Part shown: positions 36,611-48,957 of the stretch, piece after piece
How positions within the stretch are numbered: the stretch's first letter is position 1
Layout of the letters: every line of letters begins with the position of its first letter
NCBI RefSeq assembly: GCF_036320965.1
Contig: NC_092270.1
Span: 22,034,940 to 22,098,939 of the forward strand
Direction: 5' to 3'
Origin: Panulirus ornatus
Taxonomy: Eukaryota; Arthropoda; Malacostraca; Decapoda; Palinuridae
DNA: 64,000 nt
Position numbers and translations under genes: made by a program
Notes under the pieces: model-generated
Seen by the model: the letters and a program-made list of their open reading frames with translations, nothing else
Database searches by the model: none
Told to the model about the DNA's origin: nothing

Positions 36611-36790
36611 TGCTGTAGCCAACCACACCAGTACAGTAGAAAATGGGAGATTAATGACGACCATAGCCAGCAGCTGATGGCCCGCGATGGTGCACCGCTC
36701 CCTCGTTTTCTGCGTCCTTCACGAGAACCACCTGCTGGTGGGTCCACGAGACAGGCGCCCGTGACGAGACTACTGCTAGATGACTCGTGG

Positions 36791-36995
36791 TGTCTCGCTG
36801 TGTCTGTACGACGGGTCGTCCTCGAGGTGGATGTCTCGCTGTGTCTGTACGACGGGTCGTCCTCGAGGTGGATGTCTCGCTGTGTCTCTCCGACGGGTCG
36901 TCCTCGAGGTGGATGTTTCGCTGTGTCTGTTCGACGGGTCGTCCTCGAGGGGGATGTCTCGCTGTGTCTGTACGACGGGTCGTCCTCGAGGTGGA
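36791..36995. repeat. 41-bp GC-rich minisatellite, 5 copies
   Basis: 'TGTCTCGCTGTGTCTGTACG' + 'ACGGGTCGTCCTCGAGGTGG' units at 36791, 36832 and onwards. Variants are CTCTCC for CTGTAC, TTTCGC for TCTCGC, and GGGGG for GGTGG. The 41-bp period keeps several frames open on both strands. Confidence 0.95.
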
Positions 36996-38242
36996 CATTC
37001 ACAGGAGCTATGTTCAAGGATAAGGTCTCTTGAACTAGCCCCACTCCCCCCTGGCCAGCTGTATCCTAATGACATCGAACTGGAGACAATCGTTACGTTC
37101 ATATTGCTCATCTTCTTATATCCAGGTCACACAGACTGGCCTCACTTGAACTTCCGTGTCACAGGGTACTTGGAGGTCACACACTGTCCTTTTCTTGCAG
37201 TTTCAGGTCACAGAGCAGCCCTGTTTCATCCATCAAGGCTGGACACACATCACATCAAATGATGGTAAGTTTATTTTTGCTCGCAGTCAAAAGCAAATCA
37301 CAACTTCCTGACTGAACACAATTACTGTGTATAGTTTCCCTGGTACATAAACCCACAAATGTTGCGTTAATCATAAAGAAAAATGATTCATTTTCTCCTC
37401 GTTTACTTGAATAAACGTTCGTTAATTTCCTTGTGATAAGCAATCATAAATTTTTCCTGTAATTTGGCAGTCCAGACAGGAAAAAAAAATTAATGATGTC
37501 ATCATATTCGCTGATCATACAAAGTATGACGTCATCATATTAGCTCATCATGCAAGTATGACCTCGTTATATTGGCTCATAATACGGTGTGGAGTATGGG
37601 AAGGGGGAGGGAGGTGTATACCGGTTTTTCCGGGGTTCAATTATGCGTGTGGCTTCTTTGGAACGTTAAGGACTGAGAGAAGGTTACGGACATGAGCCAC
37701 AACACATTACTGGTGGAGTATAACGTGGCGCAGGAGTAAAGTGCAGCTGTTGTTGCAGGAGTATGATGACGTGAGATGAAGTTGGTAGGGTTACCGAAGC
37801 GTTAGTGTAGGTAGAGGAGACGAGGTAGGCATTCCATGGGAGAGTGGATGCCTGGATCTCGTGGTGGAGCTATAGGAGAGGTGGCGTGCCAGAGCGTGTG
37901 CACAGAAGGCAGGGTGAGTTACCGAGATCCCGTACCTTTGTTGTTGGTTCGGGAGATGGGAAAAACGGTCGAGGTTCTGCGGTTTAGAAAGTGTGTTGCG
38001 GTTGCCAGGTTTATGCTGTAAGAATAAGGGTTGTACCAGAGATCCTGTAGGATCTGTGGCAGAAGACGGCGTTAGGGACGTCCTTCTGGGACCTCCTGCC
38101 GGATGGATAGAAGCCAGAAGACCTTTGGAGCTACTGACGAAGGAGGTGGAGAGAGTGATGAGCCAGGGGTCATATGACAGACAGACGCCTTGGTGACCCG
38201 GAACCAGAGGACTGAGTGTATGAATGACCCAGGTAGCGCGTT

Positions 38243-38247
<5 letters not shown>
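36996..38247. other. Unique sequence with a 33-bp triplication
   Basis: At about 37489-37582, 'AGTATGAC(G/C)TC(A/G)T(C/T)ATATT' recurs three times; the middle unit contains the CRE-type TGACGTCA. Otherwise no gene recognised. Open frames at 37791-38196 overlap on both strands and lack motifs. Confidence 0.5.

Positions 38248-38322
<75 letters not shown>
38248..38322. repeat. (GA)n microsatellite
   Basis: About 75 bp of GA. Confidence 0.97.
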
Positions 38323-38324
<2 letters not shown>

Positions 38325-38449
38325 CACATGCAGGTCTGAACCCCCACCCCCCCCCACACACACATCATCCCTACTGTATAATACAACTGATACAGAGAAA
38401 GTCTAGATTAATTACCATTCATTATGTTAAATTAATTATGTAATCTACC

Positions 38450-38700
38450 GTTGCATGTCAGTCAAAATAACAGAATTACTGTTGTAGCTGTCAAGCGCGA
38501 TCTGGCAACGTATCTGTGTAGTGTATTTGACAGATCAACTGTCAAGAGTTATTTGACGACATATCTGTCAAGATATATTTGGCAGCGCTTCTGTCATGTG
38601 ACTTCTGACGTCACAGATGTCAATTGGATTCGACAACGTTAACTGTCAAGGGTAATTTGACATCGTAACTCTCAATGGCTATTTGACAGCACTCTGTCAT
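38450..38700. repeat. Degenerate ~33-bp repeat built on CTGTCA / TTTGACA
   Basis: 'CTGTCAAG(A/G)G(T)(T/A)ATTTGAC' recurs about seven times with heavy substitution, alternating CTGTCA and TTTGACA/TTTGGCA. Confidence 0.6.
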
Positions 38701-38850
38701 TCAGTAAATAATTATTTACATTAATTTTACAGGACCACCAATCATGCGTCTCCTGCAGCTTCGAAGCTGCGCTCCATACAGGAGCAGGGAAGTGATGGAC
38801 TTCTTTGTTGGGAGAAAACCTTGAATAGGACTATACTCCTTTCCGTCCAT

Positions 38851-39035
38851 TGGGGTGCCTTACCTTGTGTACCTGGGGTGCCCTACCATGTGTACCTGGG
38901 GTGCCCTACCTTGTGTACCTGGGGTGCCCTACCATGTGTACCTGGGGTGCCCTACCTTGTGTACCTGGGGTGCCCTACCATGTGTACCTGGGGTGCCCTA
39001 CCATGTGTACCTGGGGTGCCCTACCTTGTGTACCT
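38851..39035. repeat. 23-bp minisatellite, 8 copies, alternating variants
   Basis: 'GGTGCCCTACC(T/A)TGTGTACC' + 'TGG'. The variable base runs T,A,T,A,T,A,A,T, suggesting growth as a 46-bp dimer. Three frames stay open as artefacts. Confidence 0.95.
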
Positions 39036-39331
39036 CATCACGACACACTAGTGACTGATCAGCTGTCTCTCGTTATCTGACGTCCATGTATGCAAATGAT
39101 TCGTCTGATAGAAATGTTAAAAAATGAGACCAATGATAAAGTCTATCTTGAATAGACATAATGAGGTCGTGTGATTAGTTCTAACCATCAATGGATTAAT
39201 AATTAATCTTCAAAGGATTAATGAGAATATATAATGAAGAATATTTAGAGAACTGACAATGCTTCATTAATTAGTTGATCATTTTTTTCTTTTTTTGCAT
39301 AATGAGATGCAGAGCTCTTCTGCTTACCGTA

Positions 39332-39402
39332 AACATCCCCCCCTCCCCCCCTTCAACCCTCCCCCTCCCCCTCCCCCCTTCAACCCTCCCCCTCCCCCTC
39401 TA
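39332..39402. repeat. C-rich tract (CCCCCTCC with CTTCAAC)
   Basis: Runs of C with T, and two copies of 'CCCCCCTTCAACCCTCCCCC'. The complement carries many G-runs. Confidence 0.85.
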
Positions 39403-39489
39403 CAAGGTTGGCGGGCCCTTCCTTACCAGTCGTGTTATTGTTGATACAACATCTTCATTTGTTGTTATGGATACGAAGTGATATGCATG

Positions 39490-39490
<1 letters not shown>

Positions 39491-39558
<68 letters not shown>
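39491..39558. repeat. (GT)n microsatellite
   Basis: About 68 bp of GT with one TTT interruption. Confidence 0.96.
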
Positions 39559-39904
39559 ATGTTATAAAGTAACGTCTTCATTACAGAGGAACACAACAGC
39601 CACAGTAATAACTTATGGCAAAAGTTCTAATATTACATTTACCCAACGATATATAAATATATATATGGCAATGTTTATCCTTTTAATCATCACGTATAAG
39701 TCACTTTACATCAATCTGGTTATTTGTAAGACCAACATGAAGGTATAGCAATACCCACCATAACATATGTAGAACAATATGTACTATAGAGCCTAGTGAT
39801 AAATAACATTTCTCTCTCACTTTGTTCAGTTATCTGGAGGTAAAGTTATCAGTCATGCCACTTCAAGTCTCTATCAAAGATAAAATTATTTCTTATTTAT
39901 CTAT

Positions 39905-39985
39905 TATACTTAACCGCCGTCACCCGCGTTTGCGAGGTAGCGCAGGGAAACCCACCCACATACACATGTATGTACATAAAGATAA
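39905..39985 (-). mobile_element. LINE 3'-end fragment (terminal ~70 bp)
   Basis: 'CCGTCACCCGCGTTTGCGAG' then GTAGCGCAGGGAAAC, CACCCACATACACATG: same order as 56070-56155. Minus orientation, strongly truncated. Confidence 0.65.
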
Positions 39986-40379
39986 GATCATTGAGGTTTA
40001 TTCATCTGTATGTAACGTTTATAACTGGCCAGTGAGTCATTCAGAGGCGTCAAGTACGAGGCAGAGGGAGGCGAAATGTCTGACCCACATGACAAGATCT
40101 CTAAGCTATCTCTAAGTTAACTCGACGCTGAGATTAGAAGATAATACGTGTATAGTGCAAACATATGGTCGATGATCACTCCATCTGTGTGGTGAATGTG
40201 GCAGTCTCATGAGTACGTCAGGGGAGGGTAATATAGGTTGGAGCAGGAGGAAAATATTGATTAATGAAAAGGAAGATGAGAACTGGAACACAGTTGATAT
40301 ATAGGTCAATATAAGACTCAAATAACAGTTCCGTCTACTGTCTGCTCCAGCCACTCTTCTCATACTTTACATCTGTTCC

Positions 40380-42480
40380 TCACTTCTGATCCTCCAAGCT
40401 GTAGCTGTTCAATCTCGCCTCCAGTCGGTTCATCTGACCACACTCATGAGTGCATCTATTTCAACGGCATCTCCCCCTCCAGCAGCTCCTTCTGAGCGTA
40501 GATATGGGCAACTCAACAAAGCAGACTAGAGTAATTTACGATTTTTGTGTTCTGGCTTTCCACGGATACTTTACTGTCTCTTATGTGGTGATGCTTCTGT
40601 CTCTACCAGAGGCATAGCAGAGGTTATTGTGGTGGGAATGGAAGCATTTATACCGTCTTCCTCCAAGCAAGGGGTCAGGCATACCGTGCTTGGAAAAACT
40701 CTCTTTCCTCCGACTCCCATTCAGCATTTATCACTGCCAGTAATCATTGCAAACACGTTATCCGCGAGGTGAAGTGTTCCTTTATTCAAAGGAAGTGTGA
40801 CAACCACTCCTCGTCATCCATTGATATGTCTCTGTGGTCCTTAGCTAAGGGCATCTCTAGCAACTGTCGCTCTACCTTCCCTTCACTTTCCCGTACACAA
40901 AGCAACTTTCTTTGGTTCGTGTTTCTCCTCTAACTCCATCTTGGATGACTCTAACATTTCTTCACCTCTGATGCTCCTCTTACTAATCCTATGCCTCTTC
41001 TCGTAATCTCTTTTCGGACTGTATGAAAAGCACTTCTCTCTCTGGACGTAAGCAAGGCTTATGGTCCTGATGGCGTCCATCCCCGTGTACTGAAAGAGTG
41101 TGCCTCTGAAATTGCACCTGTGCTTGCTCGTCTAACTGTTAGAAAACCAGAACTTTTTAATCTTATTAGAAGTATGTGTTGGTACATCCCATCCTTATGA
41201 AGGGTGGCCGTTCTAACTCCTCTAACTAATGTCCTATAGCTCTGACATCTACCATTTCCAGTCTTTGAATCCCTTCTCATCTCCCATATCCTTAAACACC
41301 TCGAAAATCACAGTCTTCTCTCTGATCACCAGTATGGCTTCCATAAGGCGAGATCCACTGGTGATATTTTTTCCTGTCTTACTAATGTCTGGTCATCATT
41401 CATGAAAGATTTTGAGGAGTCATGTGTAGTTGTCCTTGAGATATCCAAATTTTTGACAGGGTGTGGCATAGGGGTGTCATCTCTAAGCTCCCCCTTTTGG
41501 CTTTCCTCCCTCACTTTGCTCCTTCATATCTATTTTCCTCTCTGGCCGATCTATCTCTGTGGTTGTTGATGGATCAGCTTCTTCCCTTTTCTCTTTCAAC
41601 AGCGGTGTCCTTCTCGGTTCTGTCTTCTCCCATATACGTTTCGTCCTTCTTTATCAATGATTTCCTTTCTTTTACAAATAATCAAATGCCCTCATACGCT
41701 CATGACTCAACTCTGTATTTCTCCACGTCCCTCAATTCTGCTCCTCTCACTCGATCTGCATCTCGTCTCGACACAATTTCCTCAATAATCTCAGACTTGG
41801 ACAGGATATCTCAAATCTGGTTAAGTTCAATGTCTCCAAGATCCAGCCTCTCCCCATTCCTCTGTCGAAAATTCCTTACAGATCTTTTTCTTTCGTCGGT
41901 TCTGTAATTCCACCTCTTAACTCAATGAACATAATTGGTATCACTGTAACACTCGCTCTATCTTGAAAAGCCTACCTCACGGAAATTGCTGAGTCTGTCT
42001 CAAAGAAACTGGGAATCCTGTTTAGATGTCAAAAATACTTTTCTTCAGAAGTGAAGCCCAGTTTATAAAGAGAATTGATTCGTCCTTGTATGGAGCACTG
42101 CTCTCACATCTGGGCTGGTTCTAGCCCTGCATCCTTACTTGACACATTTGATCTGAAAGCGGTCTGACTTATAGATTGTCCCAGACTAAGTTCATAACTT
42201 GACCCGCTTTCCCCACGCCGCAATGTTGGTTGACGTTCCCTTTTTTATACGTATTATTACTACCTAGTCCACGCAATCCTCAGCTAACTACAGGGTCAAA
42301 TGATTACTGCATGGCCGTTTGGAACTCACTGTGGGCTATTTTGATAACTATTTCCTCGCCCTCCCTCTCGGAGCTTTAGAAGTCTCAACCTCTCTCATGT
42401 CTTTCCCCATCAACTATGACGCGACACATTTTAAATGACAGCTTTTTCCACGTCCTCTAGAATTAGTAAACACTTTTCTT
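40380..42480 (+). pseudogene. Jockey-like LINE ORF2 (reverse transcriptase), decayed
   Basis: The order matches jockey-group non-LTR retrotransposon polymerases as I know them. 'GIAEVIVVGMEAFIPSSSK' (about 40608-40665) fits the linker after the endonuclease. 'AYRAWKNSLSS' and 'VIREVKCSFIQRKCDN' follow. Then 'KAYGPDGVHPRVLKECASE' (from about 41054), 'YGFHKARSTGDIFSCLTNVW' (from 41333), a motif-A equivalent reading VLEISKF where LDISKAF is usual, a frameshift, 'VWHRGVISKLP' (41461), and 'FINDFL...SYAHDSTL' (41656-41715), where the catalytic YADD reads YAHD. The C-terminal part reads 'CMEHCSHIWAGS' (about 42088) and 'SPRRNVG'. Frameshifts and stops break it throughout and both catalytic Asp positions are altered. 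The N-terminal endonuclease is absent. It is a dead, 5'-truncated copy; no restored protein is given. Confidence 0.85.
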
Positions 42481-42585
42481 TGTTTCTTTTTGTTTCCCTT
42501 TCATTAAGCTCTCCGTATTTCAATTAAGGTCCGGCCTTGATGTGGACTTTTCTCCGTAAATAGAGACTCCAAAGAAGAAATGAGA

Positions 42586-42670
<85 letters not shown>
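42586..42670. repeat. (TA)n microsatellite
   Basis: About 85 bp of TA with two TG interruptions, just downstream of the LINE relic; possibly its tail. Confidence 0.95.
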
Positions 42671-42672
<2 letters not shown>

Positions 42673-42849
42673 AACATCATTGATAGAAGGGAAACGCCAC
42701 TTAATTCAGTTTATGATATAAAGAGAAACATCCCCTCCCTCCATCCCTCCTCCTCCCATTCCCTGCTGCTTCAAATTAAGTGTACATATGTGGAGGTGAT
42801 GTGGGCTGGCCAGCTGACTGAGGCAAGTGTATTTATTCCTGGCGCCACA

Positions 42850-42884
42850 CTCCCTCCCTCCCTCCCTCCCTCCCTCCCTCCCTC
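42850..42884. repeat. (TCCC)n microsatellite
   Basis: Eight to nine CTCC/TCCC units. Confidence 0.95.
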
Positions 42885-43086
42885 TGATGACTCACTCTTG
42901 TCAGTGTCAACACAAGACGTCGGGCCGCAGCTGTGGCCACAGCCTCAAAATAATCCACTTCCTTGATGACCAAGTGGCCATGAGAGCGAGGCCATCAGCA
43001 GACCAGTATGAGGGCCACTAACTACCCAACCACATCCCCGCTAACTACAACGACTCGACCTCAACTACCAACCATATTGCCTAGTT

Positions 43087-43205
43087 GTCATGGCTGGTCC
43101 CTCCTCCCCCCAGTAAAGGTTCACACTGTCATGGCTGGTCCCTCCTCCCCCCAGTAAAGGCTCACACTCTCATGGCTGGCCCTTCCTCTCCCCCATCAGA
43201 GGTTC
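43087..43205. repeat. 41-bp tandem repeat (3 copies)
   Basis: 'GTCATGGCTGGTCCCTCCTC' + 'CCCCCAGTAAAGGTTCACACT'. The third unit is slightly diverged. Confidence 0.88.
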
Positions 43206-43619
43206 AGACTATGGTAGTTAGTAAGCATAACTGGAGGAGTCGATAATCTTGCGAAGAAAAGATCAAACACAAGGTTTTCATGATGGCTGATGATGGTCGA
43301 TATCTGTGTGGTAATACAATGGGACGTAACCCTTCATGACCTCCAACTCACTGGCTACAAAGAATGGGCAAAATAATACCTTCCTCTCTCATTACTTGTG
43401 TACTTGTTGATGGATGAGCAAGAAACGACCCTAATTACTGTGTGCCAAGACCTAATGATACCATTGGAGGATATGATTACTGACCTGGAGGGGTCATTAA
43501 TGTCAGGTCATGGCTGGTGAGGTCAATACACGCACGACCTGACCAGCCTCGAGTCACCAGAGATGGTGACATGTGTCTCTCTCGTCCCAGACCGTTGGTC
43601 ACGGTGTCATGCGTCACAT
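43206..43619. other. Unique sequence, no gene recognised
   Basis: No feature seen. Confidence 0.4.
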
Positions 43620-44040
43620 GACAGCCCTCATGGCCCTCCACCAGCCCTCCACCAGCCCTCCACCAGCTCTCCACCAACCCTCATGGCCCTTGTATTCCTC
43701 CACCTGCCTTCCTGGCCCTTGTAGCCCTCCATGTTCCCTCCTTGCCCTCCACTTTCCCTCACATTACTGTAGCCTGTGGTTCCTTCCACCCCATCCCACT
43801 TGTCTGTCCTACCCTTCCACCTACGTGCCCTCCCTCCCATCCCTCTACTTTCCCCCTTCCCACCTGTCTACCTTTCCCTTTCACCACTCTACTCCCTCAA
43901 CTGTCTACCATTCTCTCCCACCTGTCTATCTACCCGTCCCACCTATCTACCATCCTCTCCCACTTACTTACTGTCCCATCTGTCTATCTACCCTCCTTCC
44001 TGTCTACTTTACCTCCTCGCTCCTGTCATCTTCACTCGTC
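43620..44040. repeat. Pyrimidine-rich low-complexity tract
   Basis: Starts with 'CCCTCCACCAG' units and degenerates into CTACC/TCCC/TGTC combinations. All three plus frames stay open (Pro/Ser/Leu/Thr-rich). I consider it low-complexity, not coding. Confidence 0.75.
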
Positions 44041-44120
44041 ACTAAGTACACAATACATAAGTCGGAGTTTCTGGTTTATGTGAATCTCGTATTGATTTTG
44101 TTTTATGATCCTTATCGCCT

Positions 44121-44123
<3 letters not shown>

Positions 44124-44182
<59 letters not shown>
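44124..44182. repeat. (GT)n microsatellite
   Basis: About 59 bp of GT. Confidence 0.97.
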
Positions 44183-44183
<1 letters not shown>

Positions 44184-44774
44184 GTAGGCTAGACTCATGG
44201 CTTCACGTGTTGTGAGTGTCAACAAAAAAAATTGTGGGATATAATCATTGCATGAAGTGAAGCCTGGCAGCTGCTGAGCCCAGCCAGCGTGCACCTTAAT
44301 TAGCTTTGAACTGTTCTCAAAATATACGATTCCCCGACCAAATTAGAGGCACAAGAAGGAGAAAAAAGAAGAAAGAAGAAATATGAGGAGAGATCATCAC
44401 TCTAGAATCAAAGTTCAAAGTTATTTTTAGATTTAGAGTTAGTGGTTCGTTTTGATTCTTGGACGACATCAGTGGAAGATGTGGTTGGGAGAGTTGGACA
44501 TCAGAGCCGCTGGGTGTGTCACCCCCGCCACCATCACCTCCTCCCACGTTCTTGTTACACAGTTTACAGGCATAGTTCAGGATCACCTCGATCCGTTTTC
44601 TTTTTATGTGGTTGGTCAGTTGCTTGGCTGGTTATATAGGCTTGATCTATGGCCTGGATGGCTGGAACTCCAGCAGAAGGTCATATAGAAGTAAAGATTG
44701 TCTGTAGAACACCTGGATAGATCCAGACGTCCCATGTTTAATCAGATATCTATTTGTCTCTTTTTTATATGCCT

Positions 44775-44905
44775 TGTGGTACTTTCCCGCTTCCGCGATG
44801 TAGCGTACAGTGACTGAGCCTTCGAGGAGAGATCCTCACTTGTTTCCTTCTCCTGTTCCTTCTTAATTCATAGAAAACTGCTGATAACAGTAGGAGAGGG
44901 TTACT
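44775..44905 (+). mobile_element. Diverged copy of TA-flanked dispersed core
   Basis: 'CTTTCCCGCTTCCGCGATGT', 'AGCGTACAGTGACTGAGCCT', 'GAGAGATCCTCAC' and 'CCTTCTCCTGTTCCTTCTT' line up with 56603-56700. No TA runs remain beside it. Confidence 0.65.
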
Positions 44906-45470
<565 letters not shown>

Positions 45471-45522
45471 CAGCCACCACACACACCCACTTAATCTCCA
45501 CGTCTGGCCTGAGTCCCTTGAT

Positions 45523-45564
<42 letters not shown>
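45523..45564. repeat. (GT)n microsatellite
   Basis: About 42 bp of GT. Confidence 0.97.
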
Positions 45565-46480
<916 letters not shown>

Positions 46481-46489
46481 TTTTATCGT

Positions 46490-46572
46490 ATAGTAATATA
46501 GGTGGAAGCATCTGCTATAGTGGTATAGGTGGAAGCACCTGCTATAGCAGTATAGCTGGAAGCACCTGCTAT
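46490..46572. repeat. 27-bp tandem repeat (3 copies)
   Basis: 'GGTGGAAGCACCTGCTATAG' units at 46501, 46528 and about 46555. Confidence 0.85.
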
Positions 46573-46908
46573 AAAATTCTCGGGCCAATTTAATATTAAA
46601 CAGCTGGGCAACATGTACATGTTAATATCATTAACATGTACAATATTGCCAGCCTAATACACTTTATTACCTGTAATGTTGCCATTGATAATGCCAGCCT
46701 CCAATTTTACTGCTAAATATAAAATTGCTTTAACATTAGAGGAAAAGCATTGCTTGTTTTATTAATGTTACTGACACCTAACCCTGACCTGTCCTGAAAT
46801 GGAACTATATAAGCACAGTTTCCTGTGCTCCACCTGACCTGGGTGGTGGCACGTGAGGTCAACCAGGGTCAAAGTATCAGTCTGGTTGACCTCAGACCAT
46901 TACCTCCC

Positions 46909-46939
<31 letters not shown>

Positions 46940-46956
46940 TTCCTCCTCGTCCTCCA

Positions 46957-47195
46957 TCATCAACACAGGACGCAAACGATCCCTTCCTATCCTTGGTGCA
47001 GTACGATAGTTTGAACACCTGCTGGCAGCAGGCGCTTGACGGCCCTGGACGACAGGTCACATAGGCTGGGCCGTAACTACGTCTGACGTCACCTACGAAC
47101 GAGGATTGTCTAGTTACGAAACATGATAAAACAAAGACTGCCGATCACAACCTCGTTACAACGTTGTTCACAACCTCGATACAACGTATACATGT
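46957..47195 (+). repeat. Copy A of a ~230-bp duplicated block, with a short conserved frame
   Basis: Matches 52719-52980 with about ten differences over some 220 bp. It contains a plus frame ending 'DPFLSLVQYDSLNTCWQQAL...' and a stop at 47062-47064. Within the shared frame the copies differ at three bases: two are silent and one is Asn/Asp. Copy A is preceded by a long pyrimidine tract ending AACACAG, which looks like a splice acceptor. It could be a terminal exon, a duplicated pseudo-exon or an unrecognised dispersed repeat. Confidence 0.6.
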
Positions 47196-47872
47196 ACTAC
47201 CATAATGACCATACATGTACTACCATAATGACCATACATGTACTACCATAATGACCATACACGTACTACCATAATGACCATACATGTACTACCATAATGA
47301 CCATACATGTACTACCATAATGACCATACATGTACTACCATAATGACCATACATGTACTACCATAATGACCATACATGTACTACCATAATGACCATACAT
47401 GTACTACCATAATAACCATACATGTACTACCATAATGACCATACATGTACTACCATAATGACCATACATGTACTACCATAATGACCATACATGTACTACC
47501 ATAATGACCATACACGTACTACCATAATGACCATACATGTACTACCATAATGACCATACATGTACTACCATAATGACCATACATGTACTACCATAATGAC
47601 CATACATGTACTACCATAATGACCATACATGTACTACCATAATGACCATACATGTACTACCATAATGACCATACATGTACTACCATAATGACCATACATG
47701 TACTACCATAATGACCATACATGTACTACCATAATGACCATACATGTACTACCATAATGACCATACATGTACTACCATAATGACCATACATGTACTACCA
47801 TAATGACCATACATGTACTACCATAATGACCATACATGTACTACCATAATGACCATACATGTACTACAACTG
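47187..47872. repeat. 23-bp minisatellite, ~30 copies
   Basis: Unit TACATGTACTACCATAATGA + CCA, with TACACGTAC and AATAACC variants. It starts exactly where the duplicated block ends in GTATACATGT. Each unit carries the palindrome TACATGTA. Confidence 0.97.
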
Positions 47873-47999
47873 ACACTCTTACTTATCATAAGTAACAAGA
47901 AGTACATTATGTACGTTTTTAAATCCATCAATCCTCCATCCCACTTCACCATCACACTCTCTATCTACCTTGTATGTAAATCCATCTCTCTCTCTCACT

Positions 48000-48285
48000 C
48001 CTTCATGCTATCTATCTCTCCCTCATGCTATCTATCTCTCCCTCATGCTATCTCTCTCTCTCCTCATGCTATCTCTCTCTCTCCCTCATGCTATCTCTCT
48101 CTCCCTCATGCTATCTCTCTCTCCTTCATGCTATCTCTCTCTCCCTCATGCTATCTCTCTCCCTCATGCTATCTCTCTCCCTCATGCTATCTCTCTCTCC
48201 CTCATGCTATCTCTCTCTCCTCATGCTATCTCTCTCTCCTTCATGCTATCTCTCTCTCCCTCATGCTATCTGTCTCTCCTTCATG
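48000..48285. repeat. 'CATGCTATCTCTCTCTCC' minisatellite, ~15 copies
   Basis: Units of 17-21 bp vary only in the CT count and in CCCTCATG/CCTTCATG/CCTCATG. Confidence 0.93.
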
Positions 48286-48887
48286 CTTATAATTTTGTAT
48301 TTCTTCAGTGTCTCAAAGCGTAACACGCTATCCTATTTCTGATAATGTGTCTTTTTTTTCTTAACTGACGTTCACTGTATCAGTGTTCAGACAGGAAGTC
48401 AAGTTGGCCTACTCGTACTAGAAAGAAAAAGAAAGATGCATCTTATAGAGTGATGTTAGAGTGTACTCTGTTCCACCAGTAATTCAACAAATAAGCTAAT
48501 TTTCCACTTAACTTGTCAACAGATGAGGAATACAGCTCGTTACCATCTTCTTAAAATTCTGTCAGAGAAAGCAAACATCTCTGGAGCAAGGCAAACACAC
48601 TCACCTCTGCTGGTAATTGGTCCATAAATAATATGCAGACTGGCAAGGATCCAGTGTTTACTAGCAGCCCCCTGCTTGCCCAGCCAGACTTTATCCTTTT
48701 GAAGATGGACTGGATTGTTTGTAGGATAAACATCCCAGATAGGCCGTGGAAATATTTGCCCTTCGTTCCTTCCTTCCGTAGAGAAGGACCTCTGTATAAC
48801 CCCCAAGGCTCGACCTAACCTCTTCCCCAAGCTAAAAGTATTGATTTGTGCCTCTTTACCAGCTCTACAGCAAGTCGCATGTCTCCT

Positions 48888-48891
<4 letters not shown>
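48286..48891. other. Unique sequence, no gene recognised
   Basis: A 96-codon minus frame (48540-48830) looks moderately protein-like but I recognise no family and no clear splice sites. Confidence 0.35.

Positions 48892-48955
<64 letters not shown>
48892..48955. repeat. (CT)n microsatellite
   Basis: About 64 bp of CT. Confidence 0.97.

Positions 48956-48957
<2 letters not shown>

Noticed and set aside
37489..37582. CRE (TGACGTCA) enhancer
   Set aside because: Only one of three repeat units has the full palindrome, so there is no sign that it is maintained.
43573..44187. 204-codon Pro/Ser/Leu/Thr frame as a mucin-like protein
   Set aside because: All three plus frames are open through the same pyrimidine-rich tract, which ends in a GT run. 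Low complexity explains it.
48540..48830. 96-codon minus frame as a gene
   Set aside because: Moderately protein-like, but no family, splice sites or promoter could be supported.
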